The position numbers and the translations under genes were made by a program. DNA of 64,000 bases from Hygrocybe punicea. Lineage: Eukaryota; Basidiomycota; Agaricomycetes; Agaricales; Hygrophoraceae. Location of the stretch: positions 5,697,590 through 5,761,589 of the forward strand of contig OY744471.1 in assembly GCA_963556145.1 (NCBI GenBank). Direction: 5' to 3'. Each line of letters opens with the position of its first letter. The first letter of the stretch is position 1. The notes beneath the pieces are model-generated. The model was not told where the DNA came from, ran no database searches, and saw only the letters and a list, made by a program, of their open reading frames with translations. This document shows, one piece after another, positions 54,254 through 64,000 of the stretch.

Positions 54254-55657
54254 CCACTGACCCCCCTTCCTCCCCTTCCTTTTAGATTAGCAGATAAATT
54301 ATTTGAATAATATATATAACTATTATACATGGTCTGGTAATGGAAGATATAGGACAGTAAAGTTTGCAGAAACTGCAAAGTGTGCCAGAATGAGTGAAAT
54401 GACTATGTGGTACAAGACTTGCCAAAATTTGCCAAATATGTAAGTCTGGTAGCTCTCATCATACCTAGCAGAATTAGATACCTGGTAGGATGTGTCTGAA
54501 TTACAATACTTCCTTGGATGGACATGAAACTGAAATATATATCTGCATTTATAAAAGACAGTAGAGTTTGCAGAAATGGCAAAGTTTGTGGGATGGAGCA
54601 ACATGACAATATAATATAAGAGTGGCAGGCAGTGGTCAGCATATTAAGCATGGCAGGTGTGATAGGTCCCATGTAGGTTTGGGACAATGATACAGGCTGA
54701 TTGAAAAAAAAATTCCATATGCCTTCAGGTTATGGAACTCATGCAGGGGAAGCTTTTGGGCACATGCGATATCAGAATCCAGTTTCCTGTGGTGTCACCC
54801 AAGGTGAAATTGGCTGTGGTGGAGGACTGCATTTTGATGCTAGATTGAAGTCTGGAATGTTCAATTGATGGAGGCCTCCTTTGCAAGCCATATGCGGACT
54901 GCCTTTTCCATTCTGAAAGACCTTGTGTACCTGCAATCAGGGTGTCTGTCAGAGCCTATCATAGCAGAAGCTGCTTGCGGACAACTTGTGTCCTGGACAG
55001 AGCAAAAGCCAAACACGTTCCTCTAGATTGCCAATGAGAATATCACATCTGGGTTGCTGAATTATGGTGAGATGGGTGAACTCACAGGGCGTGCACTCAT
55101 ATGGGATGCCTACTGACCAGCAGTACAACATGAGCACCTTACTGCTCAGGGCAGTATCAACTATAGTGCTGGATGTCTCTTGACAACCTTCATAGAAATG
55201 CTGTTTGCCTAACCCCATGCGAGGACAATCCTTGATTCCCGACAATAGTAACCAAGGCCCAAACATTGATCCCAACCTGAGACACTTTGGGAGGCCTTTC
55301 AGGTTGCGAAAATATGCTTCGCACACTTAGGGAAAATGGCGGATGACAGTGGCACTTCATAGGCGAGAAAGATGTTGGCTTCTTCCCCAAGGCAAACTGT
55401 TCAGGCTGTCCAAATCACAGGCCCGAACCTCACCTGGATTCAAGTCCCTACATCACTCTAATTATGGAGGTTGGTGTGCAAACCTCGGTACAGGAAAATG
55501 CAGTCACAGAAACCAAAATCTCATCCTGGAAGAGAGACCCTGCTACTACCCAAAATTTTCTGGTGATACCAACTACTCCTAGCACCAGGCCACCAATTTG
55601 TATAATCAATAGTTAAATTGAGAGACCAAGTCCAAATTACATATATATATAAAATTC
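54254..55657. other. Unassigned 1.4 kb with an imperfect 210-bp-spaced duplication
   Basis: GGACAGTAAAGTTTGCAGAA (54351) recurs as AGACAGTAGAGTTTGCAGAA (about 54558), with further matching words around each. A minus-strand frame of 125 codons at 54949-55326 has no recognisable domain. I see no gene I can support. Confidence 0.4.
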
Positions 55658-57661
55658 TCATGCAACTGAGAAAAATTTGGTCATATCTGTAAATGCTTCC
55701 TGAGCTGTTTTCCTGAAATCAGAAGCCCCAGAATGGCCATTTTCTCTTGCAGCAGTCAGGGTGTCATATCCAGTTTCTGGACCAGTGAACATGGAAGATT
55801 GGTTGAAAAACACACAGCTGCCACGACCCAAATTGTCTCCTTCAGTGAAATCTTCTGAGTTGTCTGGAGTTGGTAGATCTCCATCGGTGGAAACAAATCG
55901 AATGTCTGAATGAAAGGTAAATAGAAATTTCAGAAATGGATTTCAAGCTTACCATGAACATCAATGTTGAAATGGTATAATAAGGAAGAGGGGTAGGCAG
56001 CAAAGACCCAAGGTGGAAGCTGAATAACCACTCCTAGATTCCAAATTACTAACCAAGTTCTTTTAAAATCATTAAATCTGTCTAAAAACAAGTCAGAGAG
56101 TCAGCTTCAAAAGCTGAAAAAACTCACATCCAGCTAAAACATAAATAAACAAAACACACACAGACACTCCATTCCTGGTGTCTGCATGAGGAAGACAGTG
56201 AACAGATGGCACCTTAGCCTCTCTGGCTGGTTCAGGAAAAGCTGCATTTATGCAAAGATTCCAAAATTGTCCAAATTCTGGCTGGATACCGTGTTTTTCC
56301 CAATGCCATTTAGCAGCCCTATCAAAACGTTTCTTGATGCCAGGAAAAGATATCTCTACAACTGAAGAGGCAGCCCCTCTAAAATATATATCAGTAAGGT
56401 GAAGCACGAAGTTCAAAATGGCTTACATAATTCTTTGTATCAATGGGTGTGCTATAAAAATCTTCACTTGCTCAACGTTGTCAACATGCCATTTTGTTAA
56501 GGAAGGAGCCTGCTCAGCATTAGAACATATATATGTTGCAAGCAATGAAAAAATGACCAACTTTTTGATACTGTCTCTGATAGCCAATAATACAAGGCAG
56601 GTGTGGTCCACGAACTCCAGTGGAACAAGTTTCCCTAACAGACGTGCTTTCTAGGTCTTTGGCAACCAAAAATTTGATCAAGTTTGTGAAAGTTCGTTGC
56701 TCATCTGGGTGGAGCATCCAAATCGTTCTTGGTGTTCTTGTGAAGATTACCCTCATGAAACAATCTAACAGATAGGCCGGTTTCTCCAGCTTGGGACTAG
56801 TAACATTAATGGCTGATCAAGGGCAAAGGAAGAAAACACACTCATCAAGATATTCATATCCAAGCCTGAAGAACTGAGCGATATCGGCTTTGATGGCACC
56901 AGAGCGATATCGGTCGATAATAACACTTTTTGTCTCTGCAGAGAGTACACCCCCTTGCCAACCTGTGGAAGCAACACAAGAATTATCAAGTACATCAAAA
57001 TCTACGTTTTGGATGATAGTGGCGCTGCAGCTTTGATTAATGGAGGCATTCATCACATATAACACAAAGCTAAACGCACCGGGAGACCAGCTTCTCCCGA
57101 AGCCTTTCCTTCTGAGCTGACCCAGTAGGGCCAAGACCTTCTGCCTTCCGCCTTGCTGCACGCCTCATCTTTGACCCCTTCCCAACCCTACTCCTCTTTG
57201 CCACCCTCTCCTGGTTTCCCATCTCGTTGTTGGCCATCACAGCCAGTCCAGAGGGCTCTGTGATCTTGGGGGGAGGGTGGTGCCAGGTTGAAAGAGGGAG
57301 TGGAAGGAGAGAGTTGTTATTGGCTGTCACAGCCGGTTTGGAGGGCTGTGTGATCTTTGAGGGACGACAGTGCGACGTTGAAGGAGGGAAAGGAGTGAAA
57401 GAGCTACGGCAGTCCTCTACAGAAGCTAAACTCCAGGCTTCCTCCAGGTCCTTTTCAGATGTTAAATAGGCCAGCACAAGTTCGTCCATGTTTGCAGAAG
57501 TCTTGATGACATCCAAGTCACGCTTGTGGTTTAATTATTAGTAGGAGCTCAAAAACAACCAAACAACTCACAGATCCAGGTTCTGAGAAGGCCTCCGCAC
57601 AGAACGTAGCATAGGCCTTGAGCTTCGACCGTGTAACGCACCGTCTAGGGTAGGCAGACAT
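55658..57661 (-). CDS. Agaricomycete multi-copy family, candidate 2-oxoglutarate/Fe(II) dioxygenase-like fold
   Basis: Start ATG at 57661 (MSAYPRRCVTRSKLKAYATF). An intron (about 57523-57571) leads to TSANMDELVLAYLTSEKDLE and a basic run VGKGSKMRRAARRKAEG. Further exons: NVDFDVLDNSCVASTGWQGG, VRGPHLPCIIGYQRQ (about 56580-56625), AAKWHWEKHGIQPEFGQFWN, CINAAFPEP, VHCLPHADTRNGVSVCVLFI (56150-56205), LVIWNLGVVIQLPPWVFAAY and SSLLYHFNID (55970-56035), then PTPDNSEDFTEGDNLGRGSC and VFFNQSSMF, ending FSVA with the stop at 55658-55660. H-A-D, a later His in YHFN and R-G-S-x-V-F-F match the order H-x-D...H...R-x-S of the double-stranded beta-helix dioxygenases (JmjC, TET/JBP, AlkB). That assignment is my inference. 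Introns are clean and no stop was seen, so it looks intact. Confidence 0.65.
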
Positions 57662-57662
57662 G

Positions 57663-59040
57663 GCTAAAGCTAAAAGTCGAAATTTGCGAAAGAAACGCTC
57701 ACTGTCACGTGACTATGTTTACAAAACCAAGACAGACCTAAACAGCTCTTTGACCCGTCGCCATGTCCAACAAGACTCGCGTCTCGGGCCCCCCACCCAT
57801 CTCGTGCACACCAGAGGCAAAAGGTAGAAAGAGGCAAGGGTGTAACAACCGTGCCCGAATCATGAGACTCACTTTCATCTGTCCGACGTCGGAGAAATAT
57901 GTTGACCAAATCGCAGGTGCTTCTGTAGAAGGTGTTACTCGCTGCAAAACTGAGAAGAATGTACGGAGTGCGGTTCAGGACGTTCAGGTGCTGTATTATT
58001 GGCCGTCCTAAAACTCCATCCTGACTTCGTGCGGATGTCCTCAGGTTACTTCGTCTTCGCATCGAAGAGTTTCACACCCGCTCTTATATCACTGCTCAGC
58101 GCCCCGTCTTGTGCGACGCGGTCGACCTTAACGCCGGAGCAGCGTGACAAAGACGCCACAAGACTATTGCGACAGCGCCCGATTGTGTCTCGAATCTCAA
58201 TACAGCTATCGAATGACCTGACGCTATCTTCGCTTCCGCTATCACCCACATTCCTAATGTCACATTCCGTCCCACGGCTGGGTGTCACAGCCCCTTCACT
58301 GAAGCAAAATCCACCTTCAGAACCTGACGCTCTGTCAAAATAACCAAATCTTGCAAAACCAATCTTTCCAGTCATCTTCTTTCCTTCGCCCTCGCCCTAG
58401 CATCCAGATGGCCTGGCGTAGGCCGCTTTCCTCTTCACTCCAGTCTTCGCTATCGTAATCGGAGTCTTCATCCGTACTCACGCGTTCCCCACTGATATCA
58501 TTGTCCGTCCTGGAGCTGACAACGGTATCTAAGAATGCCAAGATGCCGTTCTGCTGAAGCGCCATTCCAAGATTCGCAAAGATGTGAAACGGCACCGTGT
58601 TCACGTCCACGTCATCAACTATTCTTGCAGGTTTCTTCTCTTTAGTCGACGAAGTGAGCATACTGTGGACACTCACGAAGCTCGCTGGATCAGTTGATGA
58701 AACAGCTGGTTTCTCCTGGCCCCCTACATCCTTCGCAAGCTCATCCGTCCTTGCATCGAGTTGAACTAGTTGAACATCCCGGTTATCTCGCGAAACATGC
58801 CTGCGCGTTATAGGTTTGAGCTTAGTGCGCCACATTGAGAGTTCAGACCTCTCTTCCAGTACTTCTCGTCTGTCCAATCCGTCACGTCAAATGTAGGGTG
58901 CGGGTTTGGGTGGGAAGGAATCCCGTCGGATTTTGTCCTTCGGAGATCCTGAAGAAAATGAGTAGTCGGGTGCTGTGATAAAAGGTGGCGATCGGTGAGA
59001 AGAATTAGTGATGCTAAGGTTGCCGAAGTGGGTGTCCAGA
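57663..59040 (-). CDS. Unresolved gene region, possible minus-strand coding
   Basis: The clearest frame, 58335-58877, encodes a polar protein with an acidic Ser-rich stretch (STDEDSDYDSEDWSEEESGL). Upstream, 58860-59047 offers HPNPHPTFDVTDWTDEKYWK. Weaker frames lie at 58046-58375 (minus) and 57763-58343 (plus). I could not build a convincing splice chain, and no domain is recognisable. It may be a degraded gene. Confidence 0.25.
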
Positions 59041-59123
59041 CGATCAAGACCTCACATTAAAACGGGACTGTGACTCCCTCATCGGGCTCCCCTCAGAAAT
59101 TGTCATTCAAAGCGAGATCTGTG
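59041..59123 (+). repeat. Stray copy of a coding segment of the gene at 61900
   Basis: CGATCAAGACCTCACATTAA and the following sequence to 59123 match 62079-62161 with only about four mismatches. It encodes the same DDQDLTLKRDxDSLIGLPSE peptide. Similarity ends abruptly on both sides. It is an internal exon fragment, so it arose by local duplication or is what is left of a second family copy. Confidence 0.85.
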
Positions 59124-59315
59124 AAGAACTTGTTTCGCCAACACAGAACGGACGGTCACCAGTCTATGGTCCACGCTGAAATTTAAGGTCTTATGAACGC
59201 ATCTGCCTTGGACACCACGCACTCTCATGCTTGCTTCTAGTCCAACTCTCCATATCGATGTTGGCGAACCTGCGACAGCTGTCATTACATTCATAAGGTG
59301 CTTGAATTATAAAAT

Positions 59316-61047
59316 TTAAGCACGCTCGATTACATTTGTCAAGTCTTTCCACAGCGGTGTCACAGCCTGTGCCACAGTATTAGCAGCTTCTTCCAAGCAT
59401 TGTCTCTCGGTATCATCTATAACGGTTTTCAACAGCCCACGACCCCTCCATCTGTCTGGGTGAAAACGTCGATGGATTGCCTGAATGAACGTATGGAAGT
59501 CCTGAGCCTCCATGTGTTTTTTGATGACTTTGAAGAATGATTCGACGGAATCCCAGCTCACATCTTCAAGTGCGATTAATTTCTGATCGCGGAGCACAGG
59601 CCAGGGGACGGCTGTAATCGTCAAGGGTTGAAGAGGAGAGAATTGGGTTTTGTCGAATAAATCGCTGAACTTCTTGTACCGTTCGATGAATTTCTGTATA
59701 CGGGTAGCTTGTACCTTTTGCTTAGCTTCGGCGTGTCCTGCGTCTTTTTCCTTCTGAAGCTTTACCTCCCTGGTATGTGCCACGTCCTTTTTCCGAACTT
59801 TGGCCTGTCTTTCAGCTTCATGTCTCCACATGTCTGCCTCCCTCGCACGCCACGATGTCCCTTTTGCCTTCTTCCGTGGCACATGTCTGGCAGCATGTTC
59901 TTCTTGAAAATTTTGGTCCGCATCCAGCTCCGCTAACTTCCGACGTGATTCCGCGATAGTTGCCTGACGAGCACTATCTTTGTCCACGGACGGATCCCTA
60001 GTGCCTCTGGGACTGCCATGATATGTATCATCTGCAAGTCGTATTGATCTGCGAGAGCCCTCGACGGGAAAGAGAATGCAGGACACACCAGCTGTGCTCG
60101 TCCCGGACCTGCCAAGATGGAACTCTGCTTTCTGCCCTTTACAACCCTCCGGTTCTGGTTCTAGATCGCGTCGAATAGACTCATCCCGGCTGCAGTCCAG
60201 ATGATCATGCTCAGTTGTTGAAACAAAAAAACTGGACAGATGAGAAACTGGAGAGAAAGTGTCATCTCCAAATTGCGCTAGCAAAGGTAAATTACAGACC
60301 ATCCCGGTTTACGGTGCCTTCAGGACGTTTATTTTGAACTTGATTTGTATATTTTGATTCATTCCGCTCTGCACCAATTCTCGGATGCTTCTCGAAACCT
60401 TCCCGAGCCTGATTCGACCGCACCTCAGCCGGACGATATATTTCCTCGACGATCTCAACCTCGCTCTCTGAGAACAATGCAGTTGTAGACAGTTTTCTTT
60501 TCAGTGTCGGTCTTTGGGTGTGTTCCTTTCGCGATGGACTCTGATTGATAGGGTAGGCACTGGGTGTTTGAGGTAGATTCACCGAAATCGGAGTGTTTCG
60601 TGAGACAGTAGTCAGGTACGGGGGAGGGTGAACGACGCAAAGGTATTCAGGATCCAGCTTGTATAGATCCCATTCGTCCTGAGAACACTCAACGCAAGTC
60701 CTGTGTGACTTCGAGCTCTCAGTGAATGTACGTGTGAAACGCATGAATGCTGACCCGCAAATCTCAATGAACCGTGGCCATTTCCCCTCTCCCTGGACAC
60801 CATTGCCCAGGCGAGCAGCAGGAATGTCTCGCCAAAAACTCTCCCCAGTCGCCAACGTCTCCACGGCAATACGTTTAGCTTCATGCGACCGTCCCCCAAA
60901 ACGAAGGTCAAATGAGGCGAATGAAAGTGTGGAGTCTGGAGAACGCAGTAGACGGCTAAGCTGCAACGGATCAAGCAGACCAATTCCCGACCGACTGATG
61001 GGGCGAGTTTGAGCGGGGTGCGTGGCGAATTGCGTTGCGAACGACAT
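59316..61047 (-). CDS. Agaricomycete protein with HPD-containing C-terminal domain
   Basis: Start ATG at 61047 (MSFATQFATHPAQTRPISRS). The first exon runs to about 60300 through FDLRFGGRSHEAKRIAVETL, GKWPRFIEICGSAFMRFTRT and LDPEYLCVVHPPP, then a Ser/Pro-rich linker with KRKLS. After an intron (about 60250-60300) the protein has a charged coiled-coil-like region (RAREADMWRHEAERQAKVRK, 59640-59880). The C-terminal domain follows: PLTITAVPWPVLRDQKLIAL, SWDSVESFFKVIKKHM, IHRRFHPDRWRGRGLL and CLEEAANTVAQAVTPLWKDL, stop 59316. The RRFHPDRWR motif and its setting resemble the degenerate J-like C-terminal domain of NFKBIL1-type proteins. A co-chaperone role is possible but unproven. It appears intact. 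Confidence 0.6.
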
Positions 61048-61899
61048 AGATCTAACGGGGTGTCAGACTCAGGACTGGCGTCGATATGGGATGCGAATAT
61101 ATCCGTCAACCGCTGCAGAGGTGGTGCGAGGGTCGCACGTAGCAAATGGGATTGTGGAGTTGAAGAAGGGGAGCAGACGAGTGGTCAAGCGTGATCTGGC
61201 ATCGAGCTGATGAACAAACGTTTTGAACACAATACGGTGAGATGCCCCCCGGTACTGCAGACCCTGAGGGATTGAAAACGGGGTGATACACACACACGGA
61301 GTTTTCCTGAAAGAATTCTGATTGCGATCTGGATGGTTGAAACACTACGGGTAAAACCTGCTAAATCGCATTCAAGTTGACGGCAACGGAGGTTCATGCA
61401 ACGTTCATGTACTATTCATGCCATGATGGAATGTGCGACCCTGCCGGAGTGAAGAAGCGAGATTTCCTCGTGTCAAGAAGAAGCCAACATAGATGTAGGG
61501 GGCGAAACAGCGTAGGGTAGGACAGGGAGATACATTCAGTGATCGTCAGCGTGACGCGCGCTCGAGGCCAAGCCTATCCCTGCAAATGCCGCAGTTCATG
61601 TATTGATTCTACGAATAACATACCGGAGTGAAAAGAAACGAAATTTCTTCATGTCAGAAAGACACGCCAAGGCGCGTTTTGCTCGGGGATCCTCAGGCGA
61701 CGTCAGACCGATGCAAGCGAAGCGATGACAGTGGCCCGGGTAAGTCGAACAAATAGCAAATAACACAGCGGGCTTTCAGCATATGCTCAAACTATAACAA
61801 ACACCTGTAAACGTGCATGTGAGCAATACGTGAACGAAATGACTTTGGCATTATGCATACCCCCAAAGCTTTCCGCTTTCCGTCCATCAACTGGAAGCT
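61048..61899. other. Intergenic region between divergent genes
   Basis: No gene seen. It probably holds the promoters of the minus-strand gene ending at 61047 and the plus-strand gene starting near 61900. GGAGTGAAAAGAAACGAAATTTCTTC at about 61624 resembles GGAGTGAAGAAGCGAGATTTCCTC at about 61447, a diverged direct repeat. Confidence 0.45.
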
Positions 61900-64000
61900 A
61901 TGTTACACGATATAGATCTCATTCCTCCCACAGAGACCTATTCCATCTCGGAATTCGTGGAGCAGGCTGCACGGCTCAGTTCAGAGGAAAACAAGTCGGA
62001 CTTCGTCAAGTTTGTCCTCACTGGGCGGTTGGACGATCATCAAGCCCTTCTGGACCCACTCAGGCATACCATACCTGACGATCAAGACCTCACGTTAAAA
62101 CGGGACTATGACTCCCTCATCGGGCTCCCCTCCGAAATTGTCATTCAAAGCGAGATCTATGTCTATCCCGTAGCGAGACGAGAATATACCCTCTCGGAGA
62201 ACGTCCATTTGGAGGTGCCGGTGCCTCGCCATGACTCTGTAGGTATTTTCTCCATCTGCATATTGGTTTACCCTCCGAGTCTCAAAAGTGTCATGCAACG
62301 GTAGACCGTTCAGGTTCCACTTCATCGGATCCCGAACGGCATCCTGGCTAAGTGGGGAGAACGAAATATGCTCAGGATGGTTTTCCCTCGCCTCTGGTCT
62401 CTCGAGCGCTCTGATCCGCATCTCACCCAGGAAGAGCAGGCAATTATATACGAGCACGGTATTCGCCCCACGATTGCAGAGTTAACACCCACGGACCTCT
62501 CCGATTGGCCTGTGACGTATAACAGCGAGATGTTCCGCGCGCGGACGCAGAGGGGGGGTTTGGCCTTAACAACAAAGATAGTTGCCGCCTGGAATACCTC
62601 AGAATTTGGTAGATTGTTGAAGCATAACTTAGAAGACTCGGGAGGGGACTGGGTGCAGGACATGAGGTTTATGCACCAAATTAGAGGCCTCAAGCACGCA
62701 ACAGAGCATGCTTTAGGTTCCGCTGCCGCACGAGTGTCCTTGGGCGAGTTTATGCGAGACATGGCCATTGAACCCGATGACGACGATCTGGAGAATTGGT
62801 GGATCGACGTTGGGCTGGAGTTGTGCGCAGTCGGAAACTGTCTTCAATGGCGCACCGACTCTCACTTCCACATTCTCAAAGACGTTGCCCATATCAATGC
62901 AACTAACGCAGAGCGTGTGACATCCCTGGGCAGCAAGAAGTACCATCGGGACCTCAGCGCACATTTCACGGGTTTGTCTGGCTGCCGAATCGAACCTGGC
63001 GTCCGTGCAGCAGGAAGGAACGACATCAAATATTTTCAGATGTACACGACAGACAAGGCGATTACTTATCGATCTTCTGGTGGACACCATGCGATCGCCA
63101 TCTGTGGTTCGCAGGCTATTAGATCTAGAGGAGCACCCACCTTTTGTAACGCTCTCTACAAGCTTTATGTAGAAGCAAGAGAAGCTGTTGACTCCAATGC
63201 GCGGATAGAGGTTCGGGTTCCATTGAGCAAGGCTACTGCAGTTCTTGTCTCCTGGCCAGACCATTTAAGCAGGAACTCCCTCATTATGCTCTCTAGAGAA
63301 GATTGGTGGTACGTGCAATCGGTTCATTTCCTTATCTCAAAAAGTGTTAATGTCGTGACGTCAGGGATGTTAAACTATATCGGCTTGCAGCTTCAGCTTG
63401 GGTGCTGGCCAATCAAAGCATGGGCAAACCGGAATTCCGAGTCCAACCTCCAGCATTAACCCTTACTGCGGCCATGGTGTGGTTGATCAATGGGCTTCAT
63501 AACAGGCCGGATGATGGCTTCGCATCACGCGACCTACTAAGGGCAATACTTCCACACACTTACGACTCTGATCGATTGGATCTGGCTCTTCATGGAGAAG
63601 ACGAAGACGAAGAAGAAGAAGGGATGGAGGAAACTCACCCCTATAACCCTTGTGGTATGGTCTTCCTTCGTGCCATCGTTTTACCACCAAAGAGTGCCAT
63701 TCCCCGTTTGCGGATCGGGCGATCAGCCAGTAATTATACATTCAAAATATTACTGCGGATGTCAAGAAGCGATATTGAACAAACATTGTCAACGACTGGA
63801 ATTCTTAATCGAGCAGATATACCGGCCACTCGGATACCTACCGTCAAGCGAACTACCACAGCATATGTCACTGTAGATGACCATGTTGAACCCTTATTTA
63901 CCCTAGGTCAAGCAGGGTATAGATTGCCATCACCGTCAAGAGATGATGGTTCTGACATTGATGACGACGACACACTCAATGACGAGAATCCTCAGGATCT
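61900..64000 (+). CDS. Large agaricomycete multi-copy hypothetical protein, 3' end beyond window
   Basis: I recognise the family from many mushroom genomes but know no function. Start ATG at 61900 (MLHDIDLIPPTETYSISEFV). Exon 1 ends after HLEVPVPRHDS. A GT-AG intron (about 62240-62303) joins to TVQVPLHRIPNGILAKWGER, then FPRLWSLERSDPHL, EHGIRPTIAELTPTDLSDWP, VTYNSEMFRARTQRGGLALT, RFMHQIRGLKHATEHALG, NWWIDVGLELCAVGNCLQWR, FTGLSGCRIEPGVRAAGRND, YTTDKAITYRSSGGHH and NARIEVRVPLSKATAVLVSW. A second intron (about 63308-63361) joins to DVKLYRLAASAWVLANQSMG, LTLTAAMVWLINGLHNRPDD, an acidic run (GEDEDEEEEGMEE) and GMVFLRAIVLPPKSAIPRLR, continuing open to the window edge. No stop was found, so it seems intact. 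Confidence 0.7.

Noticed and set aside
1..64000. tRNA and rRNA genes
   Set aside because: No cloverleaf-compatible box A/box B pairs or rRNA-like stretches were noticed by eye; a dedicated scan was not possible.

Overview
The window is eukaryotic and reads as an agaricomycete fungus (Basidiomycota). Short GT-AG introns of about 45-70 bp interrupt almost every recognisable gene. The transposase families present (Tnp2, KDZ, hAT, Tc1/mariner) and several multi-copy hypothetical families are of the kind that litter mushroom genomes. The species cannot be told from the sequence. A run of 200 Ns (27220-27419) marks an assembly gap.

Region 1-3845 holds part of a multi-copy agaricomycete gene, a 44-bp minisatellite and an 0.8-kb foldback MITE. 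Region 3842-26992 is one nested stack. A Tc1/mariner transposase gene (minus strand) is cut into three pieces by elements E1 (4238-7358), E2 (7378-15699) and E3 (15707-26798). Removing them and one copy of each 7-bp target duplication rejoins the reading frame. E1 carries a small hAT-type element (E5). E2 is a three-gene Tnp2 transposon carrying another hAT-type element (E4) inside an intron. E3 carries a broken copy of the host gene Mo25/Hym1 and was hit by an 8.8-kb hAT element (E6). E6 carries its own transposase, BCS1-like fragments and a 1,637-bp solo LTR.

Region 27420-34554 holds a hypothetical gene and E7, an inverted, one-end-truncated copy of E6. E7 matches E6 over 5,947 bp with no net length difference once the solo LTR is removed. 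E7 keeps the empty site of that LTR and a better-preserved transposase, while E6 has both ends but a broken transposase. Most base differences I compared are CpG losses in E6.

Region 34890-50630 has a large intact JmjC-type gene (minus), a second E4-family copy, a KDZ transposase gene lacking its catalytic core, an RNase H1 N-terminal-type gene, and two further multi-copy family genes, one of them dead. Region 51437-54245 is E8, a non-autonomous relative of E6 carrying pieces of the ER chaperone BiP/Kar2. Region 55658-64000 has three intron-containing genes that look intact: a candidate 2-oxoglutarate dioxygenase-like protein, a protein with an HPD-type C-terminal domain, and a large hypothetical protein running off the right edge.

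Two themes stand out. Three terminal-inverted-repeat elements have each picked up a different host gene fragment. Many genes here are broken by stops that look like CGA to TGA changes, which suggests decay of methylated CpG. All identifications come from reading motifs by eye; no database search was run.
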